Assembly (NCBI GenBank): GCA_947164605.1
Contig: CAMUXE010000014.1
Coordinates: forward strand, 1 to 64,000
Length of the DNA stretch: 64,000 nucleotides
Direction: 5' to 3'
DNA from: an uncultured Lachnospiraceae bacterium
Lineage (GTDB): Bacteria > Bacillota > Clostridia > Lachnospirales > Lachnospiraceae
Under the pieces are notes generated by a model. It ran no database searches. It was not told the origin of the DNA and saw nothing but the letters and a program-made list of their open reading frames with translations. Shown piece after piece: positions 23,985-35,652 of this stretch. Positions within the stretch are counted from its first letter, which is position 1, and each line of letters begins with the position of its first letter. Made by a program: the position numbers and the translations under genes.

Positions 23985-24746
23985 ATGAAGGAATTTGATG
24001 CGGTAAGAGTTAAGGAAGAGTGTATTAATTGGATTAGAGATTGGTTCGAGAAGAATGGAAAGGGATGTAATGCAATCGTTGGCATATCTGGTGGCAAGGA
24101 TTCATCAGTAGTTGCTGCCCTGCTCTGTGAGGCACTTGGAACTGATAGAGTAATTGGCGTTATGATGCCTAATGGAGTTCAGCCTGATATAGACGACTCC
24201 AAGGAAGTATGTGCAGCTTTGGGTATCAAGAATTACACAATCAACATTCATGACATGACAAGTGCTCTTCTTGATGTTCAGTTTAAGGAAGCTGGCATTG
24301 AGGTCACAAAGCAGACTAAGGTCAATCTCTCACCTAGAATCAGAATGTCAGTCCTCTATGCTGTCAGCCAGAGCAATAACGGCAGAGTTGCCAATACTTG
24401 CAACCTTTCAGAGGATTGGGTTGGATATTCTACTAGATACGGTGATGCAGCAGGTGACTTTTCACCACTTGCAGGACTGACAGTGACAGAGGTTAGAGCA
24501 ATCGGGGCACTCACAGCTGTTCCAAAACATTTGGTTGTAAAGGCTCCATCTGACGGCCTGACAGGTCTAACTGATGAGGACAATTTGGGCTTCACTTACG
24601 ATGCTCTTGATAAGTATATCCGTACAGGACTTATAGATGATGAGGAGACTAAGGAAAAGATAGACCACAAGCATGAATTGAACTTATTCAAGATGAAGGC
24701 AATTCCTGGTTTCCATTGGAATGATAAGGATGATCTTACCAAGTAG
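23985..24746 (+). CDS. nadE: NH3-dependent NAD+ synthetase
   Basis: A 253-residue ATP-pyrophosphatase. The PP-loop is GISGGKDSSVVAALL (about residues 33-47). TCNLSEDWVGYSTRYGDAAGDFSPLAGLTVTEV is the NadE signature that binds deamido-NAD and the second metal. No glutaminase domain is present, so ammonia is the nitrogen donor. It makes NAD from nicotinate adenine dinucleotide in the cytosol. Second gene of the NAD salvage operon behind the palindromic operators. AAGAAAGGGCG precedes the ATG. Confidence 0.94.
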   Translation: MKEFDAVRVKEECINWIRDWFEKNGKGCNAIVGISGGKDSSVVAALLCEALGTDRVIGVMMPNGVQPDIDDSKEVCAALGIKNYTINIHDMTSALLDVQFKEAGIEVTKQTKVNLSPRIRMSVLYAVSQSNNGRVANTCNLSEDWVGYSTRYGDAAGDFSPLAGLTVTEVRAIGALTAVPKHLVVKAPSDGLTGLTDEDNLGFTYDALDKYIRTGLIDDEETKEKIDHKHELNLFKMKAIPGFHWNDKDDLTK

Positions 24747-24781
24747 AATTTTTGACTCATTGAATTTGGATTTTTAAATAG

Positions 24782-24803
24782 GGCCTGCGAAAGCAGGCCT
24801 TTA
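24782..24803 (+). terminator. Short hairpin between nadE and nrtR-like gene
   Basis: GGCCTGC-GAAA-GCAGGCC (24782-24799) with a stable GNRA loop, followed by TTTA. It is weak as a terminator and may only reduce read-through to the regulator. Confidence 0.55.
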
Positions 24804-24814
24804 TAGGGGTATAT

Positions 24815-25717
24815 ATGTATAAGATGAGTCCTTTGGAAAAGAAGTATATAAAAGAACACGACTATACTAAGTATGAACGTCCGTCTATGACAGCAGACAT
24901 TGTTGCCTTTTCGCTTAGAGATGAGGTCAGCTCTGATATCAGAAAAAATCCAGAGAGCAAACTCTCGGTCCTTTTGGTTAAGAGAGCTGAATATCCCTTT
25001 AAGGGAATGTGGGCCCTGCCTGGCGGATTTATGAAAAATAATCAGTCAATCTATACAACAGCAAGGCGAGTCCTTTTGGAGGAGACAGGCATAGACCGCG
25101 AGTACATGGACCTGACAGGAGTTTATTCAGACATGGGCAGGGATCCAAGGGGATGGATTGTAAGTCAAGCATTTACTGCCTTGATAGATGCTAATGCTTA
25201 TAAGCTTCGCGCGGGCGATGAGGCTTGGGAAGCAGCCTGGTACCAGCTTGATATAAGTGAAGAGGAACTTGAGAGAGAGATTAAGAAGAATCAGGAGCTT
25301 GCCTCTGTCAAGAAAAGAATCAAATTGAGCCTGAGAGGTCAGGACCAGCTTCTGACTTGCAGCCTTATTCAAGTTAAGAAATATATGGATTATCATGAGA
25401 CTATAGAGTCAGAACTTGAGGAGAGTGAGGGTCTAGCCTTTGACCACGGCAGGATAATCATAGATGCAATAGTTAAGCTTAGGCAGGACATAGAGCTAGA
25501 TGAAAAGAAAATATTTGACTTTATGCCTGAGTACTTTACTATACAGCAATTGGCCCAAGCTCATGAGCAGGTCACAGGAAAGAAGCTTCTTATGCCGAAT
25601 TTTAGGCGTAAGGTAATCGACTATTTGATAGCCTCAAGCTTGCAAAAAGATGGCGTGGGATATAGGCCTGCAAAGCTATACAAGAGGAATTTGGAGAAGT
25701 TTTATAGATATGAATGA
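24815..25717 (+). CDS. nrtR: NrtR-type regulator: degenerate Nudix domain plus winged HTH
   Basis: A 300-residue protein with an N-terminal Nudix domain (about 27-160) and a C-terminal winged-helix domain (about 215-295; YFTIQQLAQAHEQVTGKKL, FRRKVIDYLIAS, YRPAKLYKRN). This is the architecture of NrtR, which senses ADP-ribose or NAD metabolites and represses NAD synthesis genes. The Nudix box G-x5-E-x7-REUxEExGU reads with Gln77 for the first Glu and Val86 for the Glu of RE, so hydrolase activity is probably lost, as expected for a sensor. It directly follows pncA-nadE. It may bind the TATCA-N3-TGATA palindromes; this has not been shown. Confidence 0.82.
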   Translation: MYKMSPLEKKYIKEHDYTKYERPSMTADIVAFSLRDEVSSDIRKNPESKLSVLLVKRAEYPFKGMWALPGGFMKNNQSIYTTARRVLLEETGIDREYMDLTGVYSDMGRDPRGWIVSQAFTALIDANAYKLRAGDEAWEAAWYQLDISEEELEREIKKNQELASVKKRIKLSLRGQDQLLTCSLIQVKKYMDYHETIESELEESEGLAFDHGRIIIDAIVKLRQDIELDEKKIFDFMPEYFTIQQLAQAHEQVTGKKLLMPNFRRKVIDYLIASSLQKDGVGYRPAKLYKRNLEKFYRYE

Positions 25718-26663
25718 TTTTAAGAAAAGAATCTTTGACATAATTCAAATTGGCAAGGAGAATGATTTCGCCAGCAAGGCTTTTGATGTGGGAATCGTAA
25801 TCACGATAATAGTCAACATCTCAATTATGTTTTTTCAAACCTATGATGAACTTGCCCAGTATCAGGGACTTATGGGTACAATTGAGCTCGTGACAGTGCT
25901 GATTTTTTGCCTCGAGTATTTTTTGAGAATTTGGACAGCCTCTTATCTATATCCGGATTCTAAGAGGATGACGGCAGTTTTTCGCTTTGTGACATCATTT
26001 GACGGTATAGTGGATCTGTGCACAATACTGCCTTTCTTCTATCTGTCAGGTTTTATAGCCTTCAGGATGCTGAGAGTGGTGAGAATTCTTCATCTTTTTA
26101 GAATTAATTCAAACTACGACTCGATCAATGTTATAAAGACGGTCTTTATAGACAAGAAGAATCAGCTGTTTTCGTCCATGTTTATAATAATGATTCTTAT
26201 GTGTGCATCATCCCTTTGCATGTATTCAGCAGAGCATGAGGCACAGCCTGAAGCCTTTTCCAACGCCTTTTCTGGTATCTGGTGGAGTATGTCAACCATC
26301 CTGACTGTAGGTTACGGCGATGTCTATCCAATAACCATGGCAGGCAGACTTATGGCTATTGTTATAGCCTTTTTGGGAGTGGGAGTAGTTGCGATTCCTA
26401 CAGGTATCATATCTGCCGGCTTTGTTGAGCAGTATTCCAATGCCCAAAACAAGTCAAAAGGCGGTGTTGTGCTGGGAGAGACAGTTCAGACAATATATGT
26501 AGATATAGATTCCAACTGGATTGGGGCAAGTGCAGCAGATATCAAAGAACTCTACGGTTTTGACCTTATCATGGTTGCGAGGGGAAATAAACATTTCGTG
26601 CCTGATGGGGATTATAATGTGGAATATGAGGATTCGCTGGCCCTGGTAGATATGGGAAAGTAA
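25710..26663 (+). CDS. Voltage-gated potassium channel, six-helix type
   Basis: A 317-residue K+ channel. The ATG at 25710 overlaps the nrtR stop by eight bases, so translation is coupled. S1-S6 are visible; the S4 helix is RMLRVVRILHLFR with regularly spaced arginines, and the selectivity filter is TVGYGD (residues 199-204). After S6 a small soluble domain (GETVQTIYVDIDSNWIG ... YEDSLALVDMG) resembles the TrkA_C regulatory fold. It should conduct K+ across the plasma membrane. Its place after a NAD regulator may hint at metabolic control, but this is only suggestive. Confidence 0.9.
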   Translation: MNDFKKRIFDIIQIGKENDFASKAFDVGIVITIIVNISIMFFQTYDELAQYQGLMGTIELVTVLIFCLEYFLRIWTASYLYPDSKRMTAVFRFVTSFDGIVDLCTILPFFYLSGFIAFRMLRVVRILHLFRINSNYDSINVIKTVFIDKKNQLFSSMFIIMILMCASSLCMYSAEHEAQPEAFSNAFSGIWWSMSTILTVGYGDVYPITMAGRLMAIVIAFLGVGVVAIPTGIISAGFVEQYSNAQNKSKGGVVLGETVQTIYVDIDSNWIGASAADIKELYGFDLIMVARGNKHFVPDGDYNVEYEDSLALVDMGK

Positions 26664-26703
26664 GGGCTCTATAAAAACTAATTTTGGTACGAGGAGATTA
26701 CTT

Positions 26704-27108
26704 ATGGAAATAGATATTGAAAAGCTTATAAAGGAGGCAATTGAGGCTAGAGAAAGGGCTTATTGTCCATATTCTAACTTTGCAGTTGGCGCTGCCTTGC
26801 TTGTAGGCTCTGGCGAGATTTACAGGGGATGCAACGCGGAAAATGCATCATATCCTGCAGGTATCTGTGCTGAGAGATGCGCAATGTTTAAGGCTGTGAG
26901 TGAAGGACATAGAGATTTTGCTGCAATTGCCATAGTTGGGGGCAGAAAGGGAGAGGCAAGTGATACTTATGCCTATCCTTGTGGAATATGCCGCCAGGTT
27001 ATGTCGGAGTGGGCCGGCAAAGACTTTAAGATAATAGTGGCTAAGAGCTGTGCTGACTATAAGGTATACAGCCTTGAGGAGCTTTTGCCTGAGTCATTTA
27101 AGCTTTGA
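26704..27108 (+). CDS. cdd: Cytidine deaminase
   Basis: A 134-residue tetrameric zinc enzyme that deaminates cytidine and deoxycytidine. Catalytic residues are Glu57 with zinc ligands Cys55, Cys93 and Cys96 (NASYPAGICAERCAMF and YPCGICRQV). The N-terminal AREDARAPYSNFAVGAAL-like region appears as ARERAYCPYSNFAVGAAL. AGGAG lies just before the ATG. It stands 40 bases after the K+ channel gene, so it may be in the same transcript. Role: pyrimidine salvage in the cytosol. Confidence 0.95.
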   Translation: MEIDIEKLIKEAIEARERAYCPYSNFAVGAALLVGSGEIYRGCNAENASYPAGICAERCAMFKAVSEGHRDFAAIAIVGGRKGEASDTYAYPCGICRQVMSEWAGKDFKIIVAKSCADYKVYSLEELLPESFKL

Positions 27109-27278
27109 AAAAGCAGTTAAGCTTGGTTAAGGGTTAGCTAAAATTATGACAAAATATCTGTAATAGCTAACTTTGAGAATTTTATTTTTGTGGTAATTAT
27201 GGATTTCTTGAATTATTATAATCTTGTAATACAGAAAATATGCAGTATTTGAGAGATTTATGAGAGGAGGACATAGAG

Positions 27279-28679
27279 ATGTCCACACAAAAAGAGGCAC
27301 AGATAAGTGAGAAAGATGCTAAATTTAGGGACTTAGTTTTGCATGGCAACCTCTGGGGTGTTATTTTTAATGTATGCCTTCCCTTAAGCTTATTTCAGCT
27401 CTTTAATCACGCTTTTAATATCTTGGATACCATGATGGCGTCGCATGTAAGTGCCTTGGCAGTTTCGGCTGTGGCTTATCTATCTCAGATTCAAAGTATG
27501 ATATCTGCAGTTGGAGTGGGCCTGGCAGCAGGATCAACCTTGAAAATTAGCGAAGCCTACGGGGCAGGCGACTTTGAGATGGTCAAGAAAAGACTGTCGA
27601 CCTTGGTTACAATATGCTTCGGGCTTGGAGCCTTGGTCCTTTTGTGTGCCCAGTTTACACCAGTATTTTTGAGATTTATTGGCACTCCGGATGAATTTAT
27701 AGACATAGGAACCAGATATTTTGTAGCTACCCTTCTCTCTACAGTTTTGGGCTTTTTTAACAATGTGTATATAGCTATTGAGAGATCTAGAGGAAATTCT
27801 AAGAGAATACTTAAACTCAACATGGTTGTGATTTTTATAAAACTATCTCTGACTGCCGGCTTTATCTATGGCCTTAAGGGAGGGGTGACTATGATTGCTG
27901 TTGCCAGTGTTATCTCTCAGACCTTCCTTTTTATCTGTGCTACAAGAAATATCTTCTTTAGTCAGGGAGCCTTCTCCTTCTCTAAGGCTTATATCAGCTT
28001 TAAAAAAGAAGTGCTGGCACCTATGCTGCTCTTGTCCTACCCGGTAATTATCGAAAAGGTAGCATTTGCCTTTGGTAAGACTGTTATAAATTCTATGAGT
28101 AAGAACTACGGGGCTACAACGGTTGGAGCCCTCGGAATATCTAACAATATCAATGGCTGTTGTACTCAGATGCAGAATGGATTTCAGGATGGAGGTTCAG
28201 CCATAATCAGTCAGCTCAGAGGAGCTGGTGATGTCAAAAGGGCGATTAAGGTCTTTTGGCGAGTTCTTATAATCAATATGAGCTTGGGACTTATCATGTA
28301 TATCCTGCTTAATACCTTTATATGGCCAATCTCATCTATTTTTGCCAGAAGTGCAAATGGATTTGACTATGAGTTCCAAAAAATTATTGTGGCTGTATTT
28401 AAGGCTGAATCTATCGGTGGCTGTATTCCATTGGGCGTGAATGCAGCGTCCATGGCCCTTTTCTTTGGATTTGGAAAGACTAAGCTCTCACTCTTGTCAA
28501 ACTTCTGTAGAGTATTTGTCTTTAGAATTCCTATACTCTGGGCTTTTCAGCACTATTCAAGCATGGGCTCACAAGCAGTTGGTGTAGTTATGGCTCTGAG
28601 CAATGCTCTGACAGGTCTTTTTGCCTTTATACTTGCCATGATAGTCCTTTGGCAGGAAAAGAAAAAATTAAAGAATTAA
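27279..28679 (+). CDS. MATE family efflux transporter
   Basis: A 466-residue membrane protein with twelve helices in two six-helix halves, of the DinF/NorM-like MATE group. Start MSTQKEA at 27279 behind GGAGGA. Signature stretches are FNILDTMMASHV (helix 1) and GVGLAAGSTLKISEAYGAGD in the first half, and GALGISNNINGCCTQMQNGFQDGGSAIISQLRGAGD in the second, a repeat of the first-half pattern. It exports drugs or metabolites using Na+ or H+. The substrate is unknown. It has its own terminator. Confidence 0.9.
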   Translation: MSTQKEAQISEKDAKFRDLVLHGNLWGVIFNVCLPLSLFQLFNHAFNILDTMMASHVSALAVSAVAYLSQIQSMISAVGVGLAAGSTLKISEAYGAGDFEMVKKRLSTLVTICFGLGALVLLCAQFTPVFLRFIGTPDEFIDIGTRYFVATLLSTVLGFFNNVYIAIERSRGNSKRILKLNMVVIFIKLSLTAGFIYGLKGGVTMIAVASVISQTFLFICATRNIFFSQGAFSFSKAYISFKKEVLAPMLLLSYPVIIEKVAFAFGKTVINSMSKNYGATTVGALGISNNINGCCTQMQNGFQDGGSAIISQLRGAGDVKRAIKVFWRVLIINMSLGLIMYILLNTFIWPISSIFARSANGFDYEFQKIIVAVFKAESIGGCIPLGVNAASMALFFGFGKTKLSLLSNFCRVFVFRIPILWAFQHYSSMGSQAVGVVMALSNALTGLFAFILAMIVLWQEKKKLKN

Positions 28680-28683
28680 TGAG

Positions 28684-28726
28684 AATACTGTGATATAATC
28701 CATAGAGGTTTATCACAGTATTTTTT
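28684..28726 (+). terminator. Terminator after the MATE gene
   Basis: AATACTGTGATA (28684-28695) pairs with TATCACAGTATT (28711-28722), followed by a TTTT run. The pyrC ribosome site lies directly behind it. Confidence 0.9.
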
Positions 28727-28743
28727 ATCGAAAGGAATTAAAG

Positions 28744-30030
28744 ATGATTTTAATTAAAAATGGCCGTCTTGTTGACCCAGTAAGAGGCATAGATGCTTGC
28801 ATGGACATACTTATCGATGGAGAAAAGATCAAGGAGGTTTCGTGCTTTATTGAGCCTGAAGAGGCTGGCATGGGCCCAGAAGATAGAATAATAGACGCAA
28901 AGGGACTTGTTGTGGCACCTGGACTTTGTGACACTCATGTCCATTTTAGAGATCCGGGACTCACATACAAAGAGGATATATACACTGGAGCAAAAGCTGC
29001 AGCCAGAGGAGGTTTCACAACTGTTGTCTGCATGGCCAATACAAAGCCTAGCGTAGACAATGTTGAGACTCTAGAATATGTTAAAAATAAGGCCAGTGAG
29101 ACTGATATTCACGTACTTCAGGCGGCAAGTATTACCAAGGGACTCTCAGGCAAGGAGCTCACTGATATGGAAGAGCTTGCCAAGGCAGGTGCTATAGGTT
29201 TTACAGATGACGGAATACCTATTCTTGACGAGGGACTTCTGCGACAGGCTATGGTCAAAGCTGCAGAGCTTGATATGCCTATCAGTCTTCATGAGGAGGA
29301 TCCACTCTTTATCAAAAAAGCTGGAGTTAATATGGGCAAGATCTCAGAAAAGTTGGAGTACGGCGGAGCAAGTGCAACAGCTGAAGATATTATGGTTGCC
29401 CGTGATGGTATGATAGCGCTTGATACTGGGGCTACAGTCTGCATTCAGCACATAAGCTCAGGCAGGTCTGTAGAGCTTGTCAGACTTATGAAGAAATTTG
29501 GAGCAGACCTTTGGGCTGAGGCTACACCTCACCATTTCACCCTGACTGAGGATGCTGTGCTTAAGTATGGTGCCAATGCTCGCATGAATCCACCACTTAG
29601 AACAGAGGCAGATCGTCAGGCCATCATAGAAGGCATTAAGGACGGCACAATTGACTGCATAGTTACAGATCATGCACCTCACAGCAAGGAGGAGAAGGAA
29701 AAGGGCTTGGCTCAGGCACCAAGCGGCATCACAGGTTTGGAGACTTCCCTTGGACTTGGAATTAAGTCCCTGGTTCAGCCCGGACACATCAGTCTTTTAA
29801 AGCTTATGAAGCTAATGAGTGAGAACCCTACAAGACTTTACAGGATGATTCCTGTCAGCATTGCTGCCGGCAATGTGGCGGATATAGTCATATTTGGCGA
29901 GAATGAGCTGTGGAGAGTTAGGGAAGAGGACTTTGCAAGCAAGGCGTCCAATACACCATTTATAGGTTGGGAACTGCCAGGTAAGGTTCACTTTACGATT
30001 GCTGCAGGCAAGATAGCCTATGAGGCATAG
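28744..30030 (+). CDS. pyrC: Dihydroorotase
   Basis: A 428-residue amidohydrolase of the class I dihydroorotase type, third step of pyrimidine synthesis. The metal site starts with His65-x-His67 (DTHVHFRDPG), and GGFTTVVCMANTKP and VTDHAPHSKEEK carry the further metal and substrate residues. The lysine that bridges the two zincs in the class II enzyme is not expected here; class I uses an Asp site. It ends normally. The preceding terminator isolates it from the MATE gene, so it has its own promoter or depends on read-through. No other pyr genes lie in the window. Confidence 0.94.
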   Translation: MILIKNGRLVDPVRGIDACMDILIDGEKIKEVSCFIEPEEAGMGPEDRIIDAKGLVVAPGLCDTHVHFRDPGLTYKEDIYTGAKAAARGGFTTVVCMANTKPSVDNVETLEYVKNKASETDIHVLQAASITKGLSGKELTDMEELAKAGAIGFTDDGIPILDEGLLRQAMVKAAELDMPISLHEEDPLFIKKAGVNMGKISEKLEYGGASATAEDIMVARDGMIALDTGATVCIQHISSGRSVELVRLMKKFGADLWAEATPHHFTLTEDAVLKYGANARMNPPLRTEADRQAIIEGIKDGTIDCIVTDHAPHSKEEKEKGLAQAPSGITGLETSLGLGIKSLVQPGHISLLKLMKLMSENPTRLYRMIPVSIAAGNVADIVIFGENELWRVREEDFASKASNTPFIGWELPGKVHFTIAAGKIAYEA

Positions 30031-30133
30031 TGATAACAGAGGTTAATATAGCTTTCACTTATAGATAAAGATTAAATACTTTTGTCTTCTTTGTGGGCAT
30101 AATTGATACTAAGATATTTTTAGATAAGAGGTA

Positions 30134-30170
30134 TAGCCGACTCACCTGCGCTAGCATGGTGAATCGGCTA
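30134..30170 (+). promoter_or_regulatory. Hairpin in the ABC-F leader
   Basis: TAGCCGA-C-TCACC (30134-30146) pairs with GGTGA-A-TCGGCTA (30158-30170), 12 bp with one mismatch and an 11-base loop. It ends 14 bases before the start codon and is followed by no T run. The start codon has a poor ribosome site, so this may affect translation of the ABC-F protein. Confidence 0.5.
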
Positions 30171-30184
30171 TAAATGGTTAAGAT

Positions 30185-32107
30185 ATGAGTATAATTACAG
30201 TTGAACATATTAGCAAAATATATGGAGAGAAGAGACTCTATGATGATTGCTCACTGGGGATAGACCAACATGACAAGATTGGAATCATAGGAATCAACGG
30301 AACTGGTAAATCTACCCTTTTAAGGATTATTTCTGGCCTTGAAGAGGCTGACAGTGGGCAGATTGTAAAGGCTTCAAGAATTAAAATTGCAAGCCTGGCC
30401 CAGATACCGGAATTTCCTAAGGATTTGAATATAGTCGATTGTTGTCTGGCTGGCCTTAGCGATATGGCTGACGGTTGGAATATGGATGCCAAGGCTCGTG
30501 AGATGCTCAATATTCTTGGGTTTAATGACTTTACAAAGACGACTGATAAGATGTCAGGCGGTGAGAAGAAGAAGGTGGCTCTGGTTGCAACCCTGATTCA
30601 GCCATCAGACGTACTGATTCTTGATGAGCCAACCAATCACCTTGATATGGCTATGATCAACTGGCTTGAGGATTATCTGAAGTCTTACAGGGGGGCTATT
30701 ATCATGGTAACCCACGACAGATACTTCTTAGATAAGGTCTGTCACAAGATAGTAGAGATAGATGATGCTAAACTCTATACTTATGAGACTAACTATTCTG
30801 GCTTCCTTGAGGCAAAGAACAGAAGAATAGAGGAGATGATTGCATCAGAGCAAAAAAGACAAAACTTCCTGCGCAATGAACTTGTTTGGGTAAGAAGGGG
30901 AGCTCAGGCTAGATCTACCAAGCAGAAGGCAAGGCTTGCCAGATTTGAGGCAGTCAAGAACGAAAAGCCTAGAGATTCCAGAGTCACAGACACGGTTCAG
31001 ATGGATTCAATTGCTACCAGAATGGGCAAGAAGACAATAGAAATCAGTCATATAAGCAAGAAGTTTGGCCAAAGAACCTTGATAGATGACTTCACTTACT
31101 TTACTGAGAGAAATGACAGAGTCGGAGTAGTTGGAAGCAATGGATGCGGAAAATCAACCCTTCTAAAGCTTATTGTGGGACTTGAGGAAGTTGACAGCGG
31201 TAGTATAGAGAGAGGAGAAACCCTTTCTTTTGGCTATCTGAGCCAGGAAATGGACCTTTTAAAGAAGGCGGGAGACAATACAAGGGTAATTGACTATATA
31301 AGGGATACAGCTGAGTTTATCAGAACCAGGGATGGGCTTATAAGCGCAGCCAAGATGCTTGAGCGTTTCCTTTTTGAGGGCAAAGTACAGTACTCTCCAA
31401 TAGGCAAGCTTTCCGGTGGAGAAAAGAGAAGACTTATGCTCTTAAAGGTCCTTATGGAAGCACCTAATGTTTTGGTGCTCGATGAGCCAACCAACGATCT
31501 TGATATAGCAACCCTATCTATATTTGAGGACTTCCTTGAGGGGTTTGAGGGAATTGTAATCACAGTCAGTCACGACAGATACTTTCTTGACAATGTTGTC
31601 GACAAGATTTTTGCCTTTGAAGATGGGGGCAAGATTGTCAGATATGATGGCAATTATACTGACTATGTGGAAAAAAGCGGTTTTGTCGCTGAACTTAAAG
31701 CTGGAGGCAGTCTGACTTCTACAAAGGAAGCTATAGGGGGCGGCGCAGATGCTGCAATGGATGCCACTAAGGGGTCAGATTCAAGCTCAGCAGGTAAGGC
31801 GTCATCAGACAAGGCTTCAGCAGGCCCAGGCTCTGCTAACACAAATGGCCATGAGGATAAGCCAAAATTCACCTATATGGAAAAGAAAGAGTTTGAGACA
31901 ATTGATTCTGATATAGAGAAGGCAGAGGAGGAAGTTGCAGAACTTGATGAGGCAATACTAAAGGCTGCAACTGATTTTGTGAAATTGGCGGAACTCACTA
32001 AGAAAAAGGAAGAGACAGAGGCCAGACTTGAAGAGCTTTATAGCCGCTGGGAGTACCTGAATGAGCTCAATGAAAAGATTCTTGCTTACAATGCAAGTAA
32101 AAATTGA
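30185..32107 (+). CDS. ABC-F family ATPase (Uup-like)
   Basis: A 640-residue soluble protein with two ABC domains joined by a linker and no membrane segment. Both have Walker A (GINGTGKST and GSNGCGKST), signature (MSGGEKKK and LSGGEKRR) and Walker B (LILDEPTNHLD and LVLDEPTNDLD). The linker between domains, with its MIASEQKR/FLRNELVWVRRG helices, fits the P-site tRNA interaction motif. A Gly/Ser/Ala-rich spacer (about residues 515-560) leads to a C-terminal coiled coil. ABC-F proteins act on ribosomes, either in housekeeping translation or in antibiotic resistance. Uup-like architecture favours housekeeping. The hairpin upstream of the start may regulate it. Confidence 0.9.
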   Translation: MSIITVEHISKIYGEKRLYDDCSLGIDQHDKIGIIGINGTGKSTLLRIISGLEEADSGQIVKASRIKIASLAQIPEFPKDLNIVDCCLAGLSDMADGWNMDAKAREMLNILGFNDFTKTTDKMSGGEKKKVALVATLIQPSDVLILDEPTNHLDMAMINWLEDYLKSYRGAIIMVTHDRYFLDKVCHKIVEIDDAKLYTYETNYSGFLEAKNRRIEEMIASEQKRQNFLRNELVWVRRGAQARSTKQKARLARFEAVKNEKPRDSRVTDTVQMDSIATRMGKKTIEISHISKKFGQRTLIDDFTYFTERNDRVGVVGSNGCGKSTLLKLIVGLEEVDSGSIERGETLSFGYLSQEMDLLKKAGDNTRVIDYIRDTAEFIRTRDGLISAAKMLERFLFEGKVQYSPIGKLSGGEKRRLMLLKVLMEAPNVLVLDEPTNDLDIATLSIFEDFLEGFEGIVITVSHDRYFLDNVVDKIFAFEDGGKIVRYDGNYTDYVEKSGFVAELKAGGSLTSTKEAIGGGADAAMDATKGSDSSSAGKASSDKASAGPGSANTNGHEDKPKFTYMEKKEFETIDSDIEKAEEEVAELDEAILKAATDFVKLAELTKKKEETEARLEELYSRWEYLNELNEKILAYNASKN

Positions 32108-32213
32108 AATTTCTAGTAAAAGAGACACTAATATGATAAAATAAATCTGTGTGTGAACAAGAGCTTAGGCCTTGTTACAAAGATTTAAATGAAAAGAAAA
32201 ATAGGAGATTAGT

Positions 32214-32813
32214 ATGAATATCGTATGTTTAGACCTTGAAGGTGTATTGGTTCCTGAGATTTGGATTGCATTTGCAAAAGAGAGTGGAATTCCTGAGCTC
32301 ACAAAGACAACAAGAGACGAACCAGATTATGACAAGCTTATGCGCTGGAGACTTGGAATCTTAAAGGAGCACGGCCTTGGACTTAAGGATGTTCAGAATA
32401 CTATAGCAAAGATTGATCCTATTCCAGGTGCTAAGGACTTCCTTGATGAGTTGCGTTCACTCACACAGGTACTTATCATAAGTGATACATTTGACCAGTT
32501 TGCAACTCCACTTATGAAGAAGCTTGGATGGCCTACAATCTTCTGTAACACACTTGAGGTTGCAGATAATGATGAGATCACAGGTTTTAGAATGAGAATT
32601 GAGGATTCAAAGCTCACAACTGTTAAGGCTCTTCAGTCAATTGGTTTTGAGACTATTGCCAGCGGTGATAGCTACAATGACCTTGGTATGATCAAGGCAA
32701 GCAAGGCTGGTTTCCTCTTTAAGTCAACAGATAAGATTAAGGCTGATAACCCTGATCTTGAGGCTTTCGAGACATATGATGAGCTTCTCAATGCTATCAA
32801 GAAAAGCCTTTAA
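32214..32813 (+). CDS. thrH: ThrH: phosphoserine phosphatase / homoserine phosphotransferase
   Basis: A 199-residue HAD enzyme nearly collinear with Pseudomonas ThrH. The nucleophile motif is CLDLEGVLVPE, with Asp7 and Glu9 where most HADs have Asp-x-Asp. WIAFAKESGI, SDTFDQF and GDSYNDLGM follow. ThrH transfers the phosphate of phosphoserine to homoserine or to water, linking serine and threonine synthesis. AGGAGATTAGT precedes the start. No thrB is in the window, yet hom and an aspartate kinase are, so this may replace homoserine kinase. The activity is known for the family; its use here is inferred. Confidence 0.9.
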   Translation: MNIVCLDLEGVLVPEIWIAFAKESGIPELTKTTRDEPDYDKLMRWRLGILKEHGLGLKDVQNTIAKIDPIPGAKDFLDELRSLTQVLIISDTFDQFATPLMKKLGWPTIFCNTLEVADNDEITGFRMRIEDSKLTTVKALQSIGFETIASGDSYNDLGMIKASKAGFLFKSTDKIKADNPDLEAFETYDELLNAIKKSL

Positions 32814-32878
32814 TTTTTAGCTTATCTACAAGAATAGCTAAGCAAAATGTCTAGTCATGATAGGGAGGAGAAACTATT

Positions 32879-35613
<2,735 letters not shown>

Positions 35614-35652
35614 AAAGCAAAATATTTATAATTCAAAATCAGGAGGTTTGAA

